A stretch of DNA of 56,697 nt from Nitrospinota bacterium (GTDB lineage: Bacteria > Nitrospinota > Nitrospinia > Nitrospinales > VA-1): positions 1-56,697 of the forward strand of contig WAIB01000014.1 of the NCBI GenBank assembly GCA_009873655.1. The letters run 5' to 3'. A program made the translations under genes and the position numbers. Position 1 is the first letter of the stretch; the number at the start of each line of letters is the position of its first letter. This document shows positions 1-7,535 of the stretch, piece after piece. The notes below the pieces were generated by a model. That model made no database searches, had not been told where the DNA came from, and worked only from the letters and a program-made list of their open reading frames with translations.

Positions 1-2
1 GT

Positions 3-1157
3 GGGGGAGCTAACGCCAACGGCCAAAATGGTGGTAGTGGTAACGCTTCCGCCACCGTAAACGATGGCGACGCATCGGTTGGTGTGCATCAGGCTTATTT
101 CACCTTTAAAGATTTCCTCAATCTCCCAGTGGCAATGGATGCAAAAATCGGACGTCAGGAACTTCTTCTGGATGGTTGGCGCCTGTATGGTAACACCATC
201 TGGACACCGGGTATGCAAACGCATGATGGTGTTACCCTCAATCATTCCCATGACAACATGACCTTGATTCTGGCGTATTTCCTGGCTACAGAAAATAACA
301 GAACGGATGACCCGAACGACTCAACTGACAGGGAACATTTTCTTGCTTATATGAATCTTAAAGGCGTTTTAGGCGGTCAGTTCTCTACCTTTTTAAATTA
401 CGACACAAACAGTTCACAAGCTGGCCTCCAAACCAGGGATAATGAATACTGGACTATTGGTGGTCGTCAGGCAGGTAAATTGATGGGTCTGGACTACCGT
501 GGCGAATTCTATTACCAATGGGGTTCAGCAAACGGCCAAAAAGACGGTAACGTCGCTACAGACGCTGACAGAGATGCTTATATGTTTGGTGTTCGTGTTG
601 GAAAAACCTTCAACAACGCTACATTCAAGCCCGGTGTGACCTTATGGTACGACTACCTCTCAGGAACCGATGACCAAGAGCAGAGAGACGGTGAGTGGAG
701 CAGTTTCAACACCGTTTTTGATACAGGTCATAAGTATTATGGTCTGCTCGACGTTTTCCTCGGTGTAGGTGGTGGCACAGGAACAGGAACCCAAGGTCTG
801 GGTCTTCAGGATCTCGCCGTGAAAGGAAAAATCAACCCGATGCCGGGATGGACCCTAAAAGCGGACTACCACTGGTTCTGGACCGCTGAGTCTGTTGCTG
901 CAAACACAACCACGACTGGCATCACGAATTCTTCAACTGCAGGCACTGAATCTCTTGGGAATCACCTGGGTAACGAGCTTGACATTACCGCAGTTAACAA
1001 GTTCAACGCCAATACCAAGGTTATGATTGGATATTCTCATTATGATGCCTCAAAAAGCTTCATAGCATTAAAAAACGGTGCTAGAGGAGGAGCGACACCG
1101 TTATTTGGAGATGATGACGCAGATTGGGCGTACGTTCAAGTTGACGTGAAGTTCTAA
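3..1157 (+). CDS. Alginate-export-type outer-membrane porin, 5'-truncated by window edge
   Basis: The frame is open from the first bases of the window, so the true start lies upstream; the ORF-internal GTG at 84 is not the start. The visible part begins with a Gly/Asn/Ser-rich loop, then has DAKIGRQELLLDGWRLYGN, the usual early strand/turn of the alginate_exp beta-barrel family (PF13372 type). Alternating aromatic/polar strands follow (for example GEFYYQWG, LKADYHWFW, VMIGYSHYD), and the protein ends in Phe, the outer-membrane insertion signature. The likely role is a substrate-specific channel in the outer membrane; the real substrate cannot be told, since the family name comes from AlgE. 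A strong terminator follows directly. Family call is fairly sure, substrate unknown. Confidence 0.75.
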   Translation, partial: GGANANGQNGGSGNASATVNDGDASVGVHQAYFTFKDFLNLPVAMDAKIGRQELLLDGWRLYGNTIWTPGMQTHDGVTLNHSHDNMTLILAYFLATENNRTDDPNDSTDREHFLAYMNLKGVLGGQFSTFLNYDTNSSQAGLQTRDNEYWTIGGRQAGKLMGLDYRGEFYYQWGSANGQKDGNVATDADRDAYMFGVRVGKTFNNATFKPGVTLWYDYLSGTDDQEQRDGEWSSFNTVFDTGHKYYGLLDVFLGVGGGTGTGTQGLGLQDLAVKGKINPMPGWTLKADYHWFWTAESVAANTTTTGITNSSTAGTESLGNHLGNELDITAVNKFNANTKVMIGYSHYDASKSFIALKNGARGGATPLFGDDDADWAYVQVDVKF

Positions 1158-1171
1158 GTTTGATCTCTTTA

Positions 1172-1207
1172 ACACCCTCCGGCCTTTTGGCCGGGGGGTT
1201 TTTTTTT
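1172..1207 (+). terminator. Rho-independent terminator of the porin gene
   Basis: A GC-rich hairpin (arms CCCTCCGGCC and GGCCGGGGGG around a TTTT loop) is followed directly by a run of nine T. It sits 15 bases after the porin stop codon and separates the porin from the next gene. Confidence 0.9.
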
Positions 1208-1273
1208 GCCTGCCTTCTGGCCCAGTCTGAACTATGATATCCTTTAGGTGATCATTTTATTTTTAGTCATCCT

Positions 1274-2302
1274 ATGAATTATAAGTTTCTAGTATTATTA
1301 ATCTGGTTGCTTCTTCCCCGTATTGCCTGGGCTGAGTCCGAAATTTTTAAGCTCAACGGCAAAGCTGTTCCTGATGTGGTTGCCACGGTAAACGGTACCC
1401 CGTTAAACTCCGCCCAATTGCAAAGTGAATTCATTTCTTTCCGTTTACGTGCCGAGGTGCAGGGAAAAAAAATCGCACCTTCGGAAGAAACTTTACTCGC
1501 GCGCGAATTGCTCAAAGCGGAAATCATGAAAGAGCTGATTACCCAAAAAGCCCGGTCCCTCAACATAAAAATCACTCCTGAAAAAATAGGCCGGGAAATA
1601 AAGAACATCGAGGACAAGTTTCCCAGTCATTCAACCTTCTTGGCGGCCCTGGCTTTTCAACGCATGGATATGAAGGCTCTTAAGGAAAAAATTGAGCGGA
1701 CCCTTTTAGAGGACGAATTGATGCGCCTTGAAATTGCCCCCAGGGTAAAATTGGGGGATGGAGCGGTGAAGGATTTCTACAATGCGAACAAGGAAAAATT
1801 CTCCAAGCCTGTTTTGTACCGGGTCAGGCATATCCTGATTTCCACTATTCAAGTCCCCGAAAAGCTGGAAGACCAGGCCAACCACAAAAAGGCCCAGCGA
1901 ATGGCAAAGATGATCAATGAAGAGGCCAGATCGAAAGCGGAAGAGATTTTGCAGGAAATAAAATCCGGAGGTGATTTTATTCAACTGGCCAGGAAGTCCT
2001 CAGAAGATGAAGCTTCCAAATTAGAAGGCGGCATGCTGGGCGATTTGCATCCCGACAGCACCCTCCCTGAAATCGCCGTTGAAATGGTCAAGTTAAGTGA
2101 AGGAGAAACCAGCAACATCATCAAAAGCTCCTTCGGTTACCATATCGTGAAGCTGGAGGAAATCATCCCCAGCACCCTCATTCCATTTGAAGAATCGAAA
2201 AGTGATATTTTGAATATTTTAATGAAGAGAGAGACCCAAAGGCTTTTTAAAATTTATTTAATCGATCTGGAAAAAAAGGCCAAAATAGAGATTTTCATAT
2301 AG
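1274..2302 (+). CDS. Periplasmic SurA/PpiC-type peptidyl-prolyl isomerase chaperone
   Basis: 342 residues. An N-terminal signal peptide (MNYKFLVLLIWLLLPRIAWA, cleavage after AWA) exports it. Residues about 35-170 are a SurA_N-like helical chaperone domain beginning VVATVNGTPLNSAQL, and residues about 180-305 are a parvulin domain (YRVRHILIS, DFIQLARKSSED, GGMLGDL, SFGYHIVKLEE). Such proteins fold or escort outer-membrane proteins, which fits the porin immediately upstream, though a terminator separates the two. Only one parvulin domain is seen, whereas E. coli SurA has two, so it is SurA-like rather than certain SurA. No good Shine-Dalgarno sequence is visible before the ATG. Confidence 0.85.
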   Translation: MNYKFLVLLIWLLLPRIAWAESEIFKLNGKAVPDVVATVNGTPLNSAQLQSEFISFRLRAEVQGKKIAPSEETLLARELLKAEIMKELITQKARSLNIKITPEKIGREIKNIEDKFPSHSTFLAALAFQRMDMKALKEKIERTLLEDELMRLEIAPRVKLGDGAVKDFYNANKEKFSKPVLYRVRHILISTIQVPEKLEDQANHKKAQRMAKMINEEARSKAEEILQEIKSGGDFIQLARKSSEDEASKLEGGMLGDLHPDSTLPEIAVEMVKLSEGETSNIIKSSFGYHIVKLEEIIPSTLIPFEESKSDILNILMKRETQRLFKIYLIDLEKKAKIEIFI

Positions 2303-2377
2303 CCTCCCCTTCGCGTGGTGCTCATGAATAGCAAAATGAATAGCAAGTGGAGTTTTCTTTCCCTCTAATTTGATCCA

Positions 2378-2406
2378 TTTCTTCACGGGAAACTTTCTTT
2401 TATAAT
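2378..2406 (+). promoter_or_regulatory. Possible sigma-70 promoter for the hpnA-like gene
   Basis: A perfect TATAAT at 2401-2406 lies 43 bases before the ATG at 2449. The -35 (TTTCTT at 2378-2383, 17-bp spacing) is weak, so the call rests mainly on the -10 and its position. Confidence 0.35.
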
Positions 2407-2448
2407 GATCCCGTCAGGTTTCTATCACTTTCCTATTCAATAAAAAAT

Positions 2449-3432
2449 ATGACAACCTTAGTTACAGGGGCCACGGGTTTTTTAGGCTCAGCCATCGCAA
2501 GAGAGCTCCTGAGTGACGGGCGCAAGATCAAGCTTCTGGCCCGCGATAATGCGGACCTTGGAAATATTGACGGACTGGATGCCGAAATAGTGAAGGGAGA
2601 TCTCCGCGATCGGGAATCCCTGAAATCTGCTATGGAAGGTTGTTCCACCTTATACCATGCAGCCGCGTATTACAGCTTGTGGGATCGGGATAAAAAACTC
2701 ATTTACGATATCAATGTTCAAGGGACCAGAAACATTCTTGAAACCGCACTGCAACTGGGTCTTGAGAACGTGGTATATACCAGTACGGTTGGATGCATCG
2801 GCCTGTCTGACGACCGCACGCCCACAAATGAGGACCACCCCATGGACCCGGCAACCCTGAGCAATGACTATAAAATGTCCAAGTTTCAGGCTGAAAAAAT
2901 CGCGCTGGAAATGGTCGGCAGGGGGCTTCCCGTGGTCATTGTGAACCCCAGCACTCCAATAGGACCCCGCGATATCAAGCCGACTCCCACCGGGAAAATT
3001 GTTCTCGATTTTTTAAAGGGTAAAATGCCTGCTTACCTGGATACAGGGTTGAACCTGATCGATGTCGCCGACTGCGCCCGCGGACATATTCTTGCTGAGG
3101 AAAAAGGCCGAACCGGCGAACGGTATATTCTGGGAAATAAAAATATGTCCTTAAAGGAAATCCTCCTGGCCCTTGAAAAGATCACGGGGATCAAAGCTCC
3201 GTCTATCAAAATGCCTTATTGGGTGGCTTATATGGCTGGATGGGTTTGTGAATCCCTGTCCAACCTGGTTACTCAGAAACCCCCTGCCGTACCCCTGGCG
3301 GGCGTAAAAATGGCAAAATATTTCATGTATTTTGATTCTTCAAAAGCCATTCGGGAGCTGGGTTTGCCGCAAAATCCCGTTGAAAATGCGTTGGGCGAAT
3401 CCGTCCAATGGTTTCAGGAAAACCGTTTATAA
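2449..3432 (+). CDS. hpnA: Hopanoid-associated NAD-dependent sugar epimerase (HpnA-like)
   Basis: 327 residues, the normal length for this family. The extended-SDR Rossmann motif TGATGFLG is at residues about 6-13, and the catalytic STVGCIGL and YKMSK (Tyr-x-x-x-Lys) motifs are present. TPTGKIVLDFLKGKMPAY and the following TGLNLIDVADCARGHILAEEKG stretch are typical of HpnA, which sits in hopanoid clusters and is implicated in making the hopanoid side chain. A CruF-like gene starts 4 bases after its stop, making a two-gene terpenoid-lipid unit. No squalene-hopene cyclase is in the window. Ordinary dihydroflavonol-reductase-like enzymes are the nearest alternative. Confidence 0.8.
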   Translation: MTTLVTGATGFLGSAIARELLSDGRKIKLLARDNADLGNIDGLDAEIVKGDLRDRESLKSAMEGCSTLYHAAAYYSLWDRDKKLIYDINVQGTRNILETALQLGLENVVYTSTVGCIGLSDDRTPTNEDHPMDPATLSNDYKMSKFQAEKIALEMVGRGLPVVIVNPSTPIGPRDIKPTPTGKIVLDFLKGKMPAYLDTGLNLIDVADCARGHILAEEKGRTGERYILGNKNMSLKEILLALEKITGIKAPSIKMPYWVAYMAGWVCESLSNLVTQKPPAVPLAGVKMAKYFMYFDSSKAIRELGLPQNPVENALGESVQWFQENRL

Positions 3433-3435
3433 GCT

Positions 3436-4233
3436 ATGGAAACCCTTTCATTACTTTGGGGGACGGTCATACTGCGACCCTATGTTTTTATTTTCCTGGC
3501 AGTGTACCTGACGATTGCAATTTTAAATATGGGCGTGTTGCGATCTGTATTATTCACCATTCTGGCCTATGGCATTGCATTTGTTTGTGAATATTCCTCA
3601 ACCCGCAATGGATTCCCTTTCGGATTTTATACTTATATCGACACCACCCGTGACCAGGAACTATGGATCAGCAATGTTCCTTTTATGGATTCCCTTTCTT
3701 TCTCCTTTCTGATTTATGTGAGCTACACATTGAGCTTATTTTTATGGGCTCCACTGAAAAGAAACGGGTGGGATATACAATGGGGTGATATCGGCCCTAT
3801 CAAGCACTCATTTAAAGTAATCGCTTCTGCTTCCATCCTTTGCATGTTGATGGATGTTATTATTGATCCCGTGGCCTTTCTGGGTGACCGTTGGTTTCTC
3901 GGGAAAATTTATTTTTACCGGGAACCCGGTGAGTATTTTCATATTCCATTGACAAACTTCGCCGGTTGGATTTTTGTTGCCGCCGCCACTCTCACGTGCT
4001 TCGCAGCTTTAAACACGTGGCTGGATCGAATAATCCCCCCAAAGGAAAAACAAATTGCGTTTCAGGCACTACTGGGACCCGGCCTCTATTTTGGTGTGCT
4101 GGCCTTTAACCTGGGGGTTACTTTTTATATCGGGGAAATTCTTCTGGGGGTCTGGGGAACCTTGATTTTCAGCGGAATCCTGGCTTCGGTCGGGTTTAAG
4201 GTACGAAAAGAAAAAAAATTACATGGTCTTTGA
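3436..4233 (+). CDS. CruF-like carotenoid biosynthesis membrane protein
   Basis: 265 residues with about seven hydrophobic segments and no soluble domain. The pattern CEYSSTRNGFPFGFYTY, then MDSLSFSFLIYVSYTL and MDVIIDPVAFLGDRWFLG, with conserved acidic residues in the membrane, matches the carotenoid-synthesis family (PF04240, CruF / bisanhydrobacterioruberin hydratase type), which adds water across a terminal double bond of an acyclic carotenoid. It starts 4 bases after the hpnA-like stop, so the two are probably co-transcribed. Its last 15 bases overlap the 3' end of a convergent small gene. Exact substrate is not decidable. Confidence 0.7.
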   Translation: METLSLLWGTVILRPYVFIFLAVYLTIAILNMGVLRSVLFTILAYGIAFVCEYSSTRNGFPFGFYTYIDTTRDQELWISNVPFMDSLSFSFLIYVSYTLSLFLWAPLKRNGWDIQWGDIGPIKHSFKVIASASILCMLMDVIIDPVAFLGDRWFLGKIYFYREPGEYFHIPLTNFAGWIFVAAATLTCFAALNTWLDRIIPPKEKQIAFQALLGPGLYFGVLAFNLGVTFYIGEILLGVWGTLIFSGILASVGFKVRKEKKLHGL

Positions 4234-4416
4234 ACCCATATAAATTCCGTATACTATGGCGGCGAAAACAATTCCCATCAAGAGGTTGTCGATGGCGACG
4301 GATTTCCAATCGGGAACACGTTCCCAACTGGCCCAGGGTATGATTACAATAAATAGGGAAAGAAAACCCAGCACCAAGAGACCGGCCAGGATGATTATCA
4401 GTTTTTTTTCATCCAT
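4219..4416 (-). CDS. Small two-helix membrane protein, paralogue of its neighbour (copy 2)
   Basis: 65 residues with two hydrophobic segments (about 5-28 and 45-60) separated by a short loop with PWASWERVPDW. It aligns without gaps to the 65-residue product encoded just upstream (4432-4629): both share LII near the start, GF, PW, a P-x-W pair, ID and VYG-x-YM near the end. That parallel conservation is the evidence that both are real. The two genes are 15 bases apart on the same strand and form a tandem duplication. I do not recognise the family. The 3' end overlaps the convergent CruF-like gene by 15 bases. Confidence 0.6.
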   Translation of the reverse strand: MDEKKLIIILAGLLVLGFLSLFIVIIPWASWERVPDWKSVAIDNLLMGIVFAAIVYGIYMGSKTM

Positions 4417-4431
4417 AATGTGCGAAGAGTT

Positions 4432-4629
4432 TTAATGCATACGAGTATTCATATAAAATCCATACACAAAAAGAATAATGGCAATAACTACTATTCCACT
4501 ATCAATTAAAGTATCTTCCCAATTGGGTAATAAATAATTGGTAAACCAGGGAACCGCAACGAAAAGAATCGCTATAAAACCAATTCCCAAGAGGCTGAAA
4601 ATAGTTATTATTAATACCTTATCGTTCAT
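4432..4629 (-). CDS. Small two-helix membrane protein, paralogue of its neighbour (copy 1)
   Basis: 65 residues, same architecture as the following copy: a hydrophobic helix, a central loop with PWFTNYLLPNWED, and a second helix ending VYGFYMNTRMH. An AAAGGAA sequence 6-7 bases before the ATG is a reasonable ribosome-binding site, better than that of the second copy. Being first in the pair it probably carries the promoter for both. Function unknown; small paired helices of this kind may assemble as hetero-oligomers or modulate a larger membrane partner, but nothing in the sequence proves this. Confidence 0.6.
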   Translation of the reverse strand: MNDKVLIITIFSLLGIGFIAILFVAVPWFTNYLLPNWEDTLIDSGIVVIAIILFVYGFYMNTRMH

Positions 4630-4772
4630 AATAAAATTCCTTTACCGTTTCATTCCAAATATCGTTATTAACCCCCGGGAATGATTGTAACAGTTATATC
4701 CAGAGGATGAAAATAATTGCGCCTATTGAATCCAGCTTAAAAAATTTCATTGAAAATTAACCCGTTTTTTTT

Positions 4773-5795
4773 ATGAGCATGAAAAAGGATAACCCAATCG
4801 CCCCTGAAATGAAGGAGTTAATCAGCCAACTGTCTCAAAATTGCGTAGACCGGGGTTTATTTGAGGAGATCCTGACCACCCTTTTATTGATGGCCGATGA
4901 GCATAAAGATCAAAGTGACTACAAGCTCATCGATAAAGCCCTAAAAGAGCTCAGGGATTCATTTAAAATATTCCGGCCCTTCCGGGAAACCCTTAAGGTC
5001 GCCCTTTTTGGTTCGGGAAGGGTTGAGGAATCTGATCCCAATTATGTATTGGCGAAGAACCTGTCAAAAAGCCTCGCTGAAAATGGCTTTATGATTATTT
5101 CCGGTGCAGGGGGTGGAGTAATGCAGGCCGCCAATGAAGGGGCGGGTGAAAACAAAAGTTTCGGCCTGAATATCAAACTTCCCCATGAACAAGTTACCAA
5201 CCATTTTATTCGCCATTCCCCCAACCAGATCGAATTCAAATATTTCTTTACCCGCAAACTGGTTTTTATCAAAGAATCTCATGCTACGGTTCTCCTGCCG
5301 GGTGGTTTTGGCACTCTTGACGAAGGTTTCGAAAACCTCACCCTATTCCAAACGGGAAAATGCATGCCCAGACCCATCGTCCTGCTGGATCATAAAGAGG
5401 ATTGCTATTGGGACCGGTGGCTGGACTTGTTAAACTCACTTTTAATAGATAAAGGTTATTGCTCAATCCAGGACCACCACCTTATAAAAAGGGCTCACAG
5501 TTCAGAGGAAGCATTGAACCATATAAAATCGTTTTACCGCGTTTTTCACTCTCTCCGGTATGTTAGAAACAAGACCGTTTTGAGACTCAATACCGCGCCC
5601 TCAAAAGATCTTTTGACCAAACTGAATCAAGAGTTTGAAGATATCGTTATTAAGGGAAAAATAGAAGCCAGCGGCCCCTTAAAAGAAGAATTAATCAATC
5701 AAGAATACCCCGACTTACCCCGGCTCACCTTCCATTTTGACAAAAAGAGCTTTGGCAGACTCAATCAGATGATATCCAGAATCAATCAAGGCTGA
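4773..5795 (+). CDS. LOG-family (TIGR00730-like) nucleotide hydrolase with N- and C-terminal extensions
   Basis: 340 residues. The core (about 75-255) has VALFGSGR, ISGAGGGVMQAANEG, TRK and PGGFGTLDE, the last being the PGGxGTxxE signature of LOG/lysine-decarboxylase-fold proteins that cleave ribose-5-phosphate from nucleoside monophosphates. Known LOG proteins are about 180-220 residues, so the first 75 and last 85 residues are extensions; the larger PpnN-type nucleosidases also carry flanking regions. The C-terminal part (TLRFHFDKKSFGRLNQMI-like) is charged and helical. It stands alone, convergent to nothing nearby. Fold is sure, substrate is not. Confidence 0.75.
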   Translation: MSMKKDNPIAPEMKELISQLSQNCVDRGLFEEILTTLLLMADEHKDQSDYKLIDKALKELRDSFKIFRPFRETLKVALFGSGRVEESDPNYVLAKNLSKSLAENGFMIISGAGGGVMQAANEGAGENKSFGLNIKLPHEQVTNHFIRHSPNQIEFKYFFTRKLVFIKESHATVLLPGGFGTLDEGFENLTLFQTGKCMPRPIVLLDHKEDCYWDRWLDLLNSLLIDKGYCSIQDHHLIKRAHSSEEALNHIKSFYRVFHSLRYVRNKTVLRLNTAPSKDLLTKLNQEFEDIVIKGKIEASGPLKEELINQEYPDLPRLTFHFDKKSFGRLNQMISRINQG

Positions 5796-5877
5796 GCTCC
5801 TCCCCCTCTTTCAATATTTATAAAATTTCATACATTTTTTCAAAATTTTGTAAAATTCTTTAATATTTTTCCTATTG

Positions 5878-5900
5878 TGAAAATTTAAATTAAGTTTTCA
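5878..5900. promoter_or_regulatory. 23-bp near-perfect palindrome, candidate activator site
   Basis: Two 11-bp arms (TGAAAATTTAA and TTAAGTTTTCA) around one central base, with a single mismatch. It lies in a very AT-rich stretch (5796-5960) with no gene. Its centre is about 97 bases upstream of the start site predicted from the sigma-54-type promoter at 5960-5975, the usual place for an enhancer-binding-protein site. A second short palindrome, CAAAATTTTG, is at 5841-5850. Confidence 0.45.
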
Positions 5901-5959
5901 TGGCAAAATAACGCTAAATAATACAATTTTACGAAGTTGTTTATTTATTTTAATATTTT

Positions 5960-5975
5960 TGGCCTGAAATTTGCT
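5960..5975 (+). promoter_or_regulatory. Sigma-54 (RpoN)-type promoter before the cNBD cluster
   Basis: The sequence TGGCCTGAAATTTGCT matches the -24/-12 consensus TGGCACG-N4-TTGCW at 10 of 12 defined positions, with the essential GG and GC exactly ten bases apart. Transcription would start near 5986, giving a leader of about 76 bases before the ATG at 6062. This promoter type needs an activating ATPase; none is encoded in this window. Confidence 0.6.
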
Positions 5976-6061
5976 TATTTATAAATGTAAGAGGGCAAAA
6001 ATTCCTCGATTTGGAAACAAACATGGATCTTGGAAAAGTTCCTAAATGATGGAAGCCTAAA

Positions 6062-6445
6062 ATGATCACTAAAAAATTTAAAAAATACGACTGCATTTTT
6101 AAAGAAGGAACCATGGGCGACAGTGCCTACATGATTGATTCCGGGAAAGTGGGAATCATTTCCGGAACGGATAAAAATGGTCAGCGCAGGGTGGTGGCCC
6201 TGCTCAGAAAAAACGATATTTTTGGAGAAATGGGCCTCATAGACAACGAAGTCAGAACCGCAACGGCCATTGCCCTTGAAGATACCCAGGTCTCCGTCAT
6301 CAGCAAGAAGACATTTGATTATTTATTAAAAAACGATCCTTTCGCGTTAAGGCCTTTGCTGGAAGTTTTATCTCAAAGGCTGAGAAACACGACGGACTTG
6401 CTATGGGACAGCTCAAAGGTTCCCGTATATAACGTGAAGGATTAA
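6062..6445 (+). CDS. Stand-alone cyclic-nucleotide-binding-domain protein (first of three)
   Basis: 127 residues, made of essentially one cNMP-binding beta-roll: KKYDCIFKEG at the start, SAYMIDSGKVGI, then IFGEMGLIDNEVRTATAIAL, the phosphate-binding-cassette region, and a C-terminal helix. There is no helix-turn-helix, kinase or channel domain, so it is a binding module that must signal through a partner. In most cassettes the sugar-contacting Glu is in FGE, which is present here; the usual Arg is replaced by the R-T-A/R-S-A context. GGAAG six bases before the ATG is a fair ribosome-binding site. It lies behind the sigma-54-type promoter and is followed by two homologues. Confidence 0.75.
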   Translation: MITKKFKKYDCIFKEGTMGDSAYMIDSGKVGIISGTDKNGQRRVVALLRKNDIFGEMGLIDNEVRTATAIALEDTQVSVISKKTFDYLLKNDPFALRPLLEVLSQRLRNTTDLLWDSSKVPVYNVKD

Positions 6446-6458
6446 GAGAGTCAAATCA

Positions 6459-6890
6459 ATGGAAACAACTGCTGAATTTTCAAAGGATGAGGTTATCTTC
6501 CGAAAAGGGTAGACCAGCAAATATGCCTATATCATTCAATCGGGAAAGGTGGGTATTTTTAAAGAAAATGACTATGGGAAAAGAACCCTTGTCCGGACCC
6601 TTAAAAAATCGGACCTGTTTGGAGAAATGGGCTTGATCGATAAATATCCGAGGTCTGCGACCGCCATTGCCCTGGAAAACTCAAGTTTAACGGTCGTGGA
6701 TAAATCCCGCTTCTCATTTCTTTCTAAATACAGCCCGAGCTTTTTTGTCACTCTTGTAAAGACCTTGACCAATCGTCTTAGAGAGACTTTGGGTCAACTG
6801 AAAGAAGAGGGAAAAGAAAAAGAAACATTGAACTCACCCAAGTATAAAGTTTTAAGAAAAAGAAGATACATAAAGGAGGAACCAGAATGA
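6459..6890 (+). pseudogene. Second cNBD gene, interrupted by an in-frame TAG at codon 18
   Basis: Translation from the ATG at 6459 gives METTAEFSKDEVIFRKG, then TAG at 6510-6512, and the same frame continues without further stop as TSKYAYIIQSGKVGIF, LFGEMGLIDKYPRSATAIAL and a basic, lysine-rich tail to 6890. The segments on both sides of the stop align without gap to the first and third cNBD genes, so the stop is a point change inside an otherwise intact 143-codon gene. TAG is one base from CAG, GAG, TGG, AAG, TCG, TTG and TAC/TAT. An internal GTG at 6549 would make only a fragment lacking the first strands. It may be a young pseudogene, a readthrough case or a sequence error. Its end overlaps the next start by ATGA. 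Confidence 0.75.
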
Positions 6891-7252
6891 AAACCTTATA
6901 TTTTAATCCTGGCGATATCGTATTCAAGGCCGGAAGCCGCAGTGATTGCGCTTATCTTATTGAATCCGGAACATTTGAAGTTTCCTGCACAAATAAATAT
7001 GGCGAAAAACGGGTGATCGGAGTATTGGATCAGGATGATATTTTTGGGGAAATGGGACTGATAGACGGCAAACCCCGTTCCGCAACCGTAAAAGCTTTAA
7101 GTAAAAGCAAAGTGACCGTGTTAAGCCAGGATTGTTTTAATACACTTGAAGATATAAACCCCAAAGCTTTGATGCCATTGTTAAAGGTTTTGACTACGCG
7201 AGTAAGGGAAGCGTTCAGACTGGCCAATTTGGAAAATTCCAACTCAATTTAG
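6887..7252 (+). CDS. Stand-alone cyclic-nucleotide-binding-domain protein (third of three)
   Basis: 121 residues, again a single cNMP-binding beta-roll: FNPGDIVFKAGSRSDCAYLI, then IFGEMGLIDGKPRSATVKAL and a C-terminal helix with LLKVLTTRVREAF. The start is fixed by an excellent AAAGGAGG seven bases before the ATG, which overlaps the stop of the interrupted second gene (ATGA). That strong own ribosome site means this gene can be translated even though the gene before it stops early. No output domain is present. It is probably regulated with the first two genes from the sigma-54-type promoter. Confidence 0.75.
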   Translation: MKTLYFNPGDIVFKAGSRSDCAYLIESGTFEVSCTNKYGEKRVIGVLDQDDIFGEMGLIDGKPRSATVKALSKSKVTVLSQDCFNTLEDINPKALMPLLKVLTTRVREAFRLANLENSNSI

Positions 7253-7324
7253 CTCTCAATCGGCCAAAATTCCTGCCTTTTTTCCCTGACTCACACCTCC
7301 CCCGGAAATACCTTAAGCCTATTA

Positions 7325-7353
7325 TTTACAAAGATTTAGATTTTATATAAAAT
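7325..7353 (+). promoter_or_regulatory. Likely sigma-70 promoter of the glycan gene cluster
   Basis: TTTACA (7325-7330) and TAAAAT (7348-7353) are separated by exactly 17 bases in the 283-base gap between the third cNBD gene and the first glycosyltransferase. It would give a leader of roughly 175 bases before the ATG at 7536. Nothing else is obvious in that gap. Confidence 0.45.
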
Positions 7354-7535
7354 AGGGCTGTAATAAGGGTCAAGTTTATTCAAATAATATCCGTTTTATT
7401 ACCTGTAGCCCAAGATGTTAAAGCCTCGCCCCTTTTTGCCCTGGCCCTGAAAACCCAGGCAAAAATAGAAACTAAAATAAATGCGAAAGCTTTAATATGA
7501 TTTTGCATGTTAAAGATTTGAAAGATCCTGTTTGA

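Noticed and set aside
5796-6061. tRNA or small RNA in the AT-rich gap
   Set aside because: No cloverleaf or terminator; composition and the sigma-54 site explain it as a control region.
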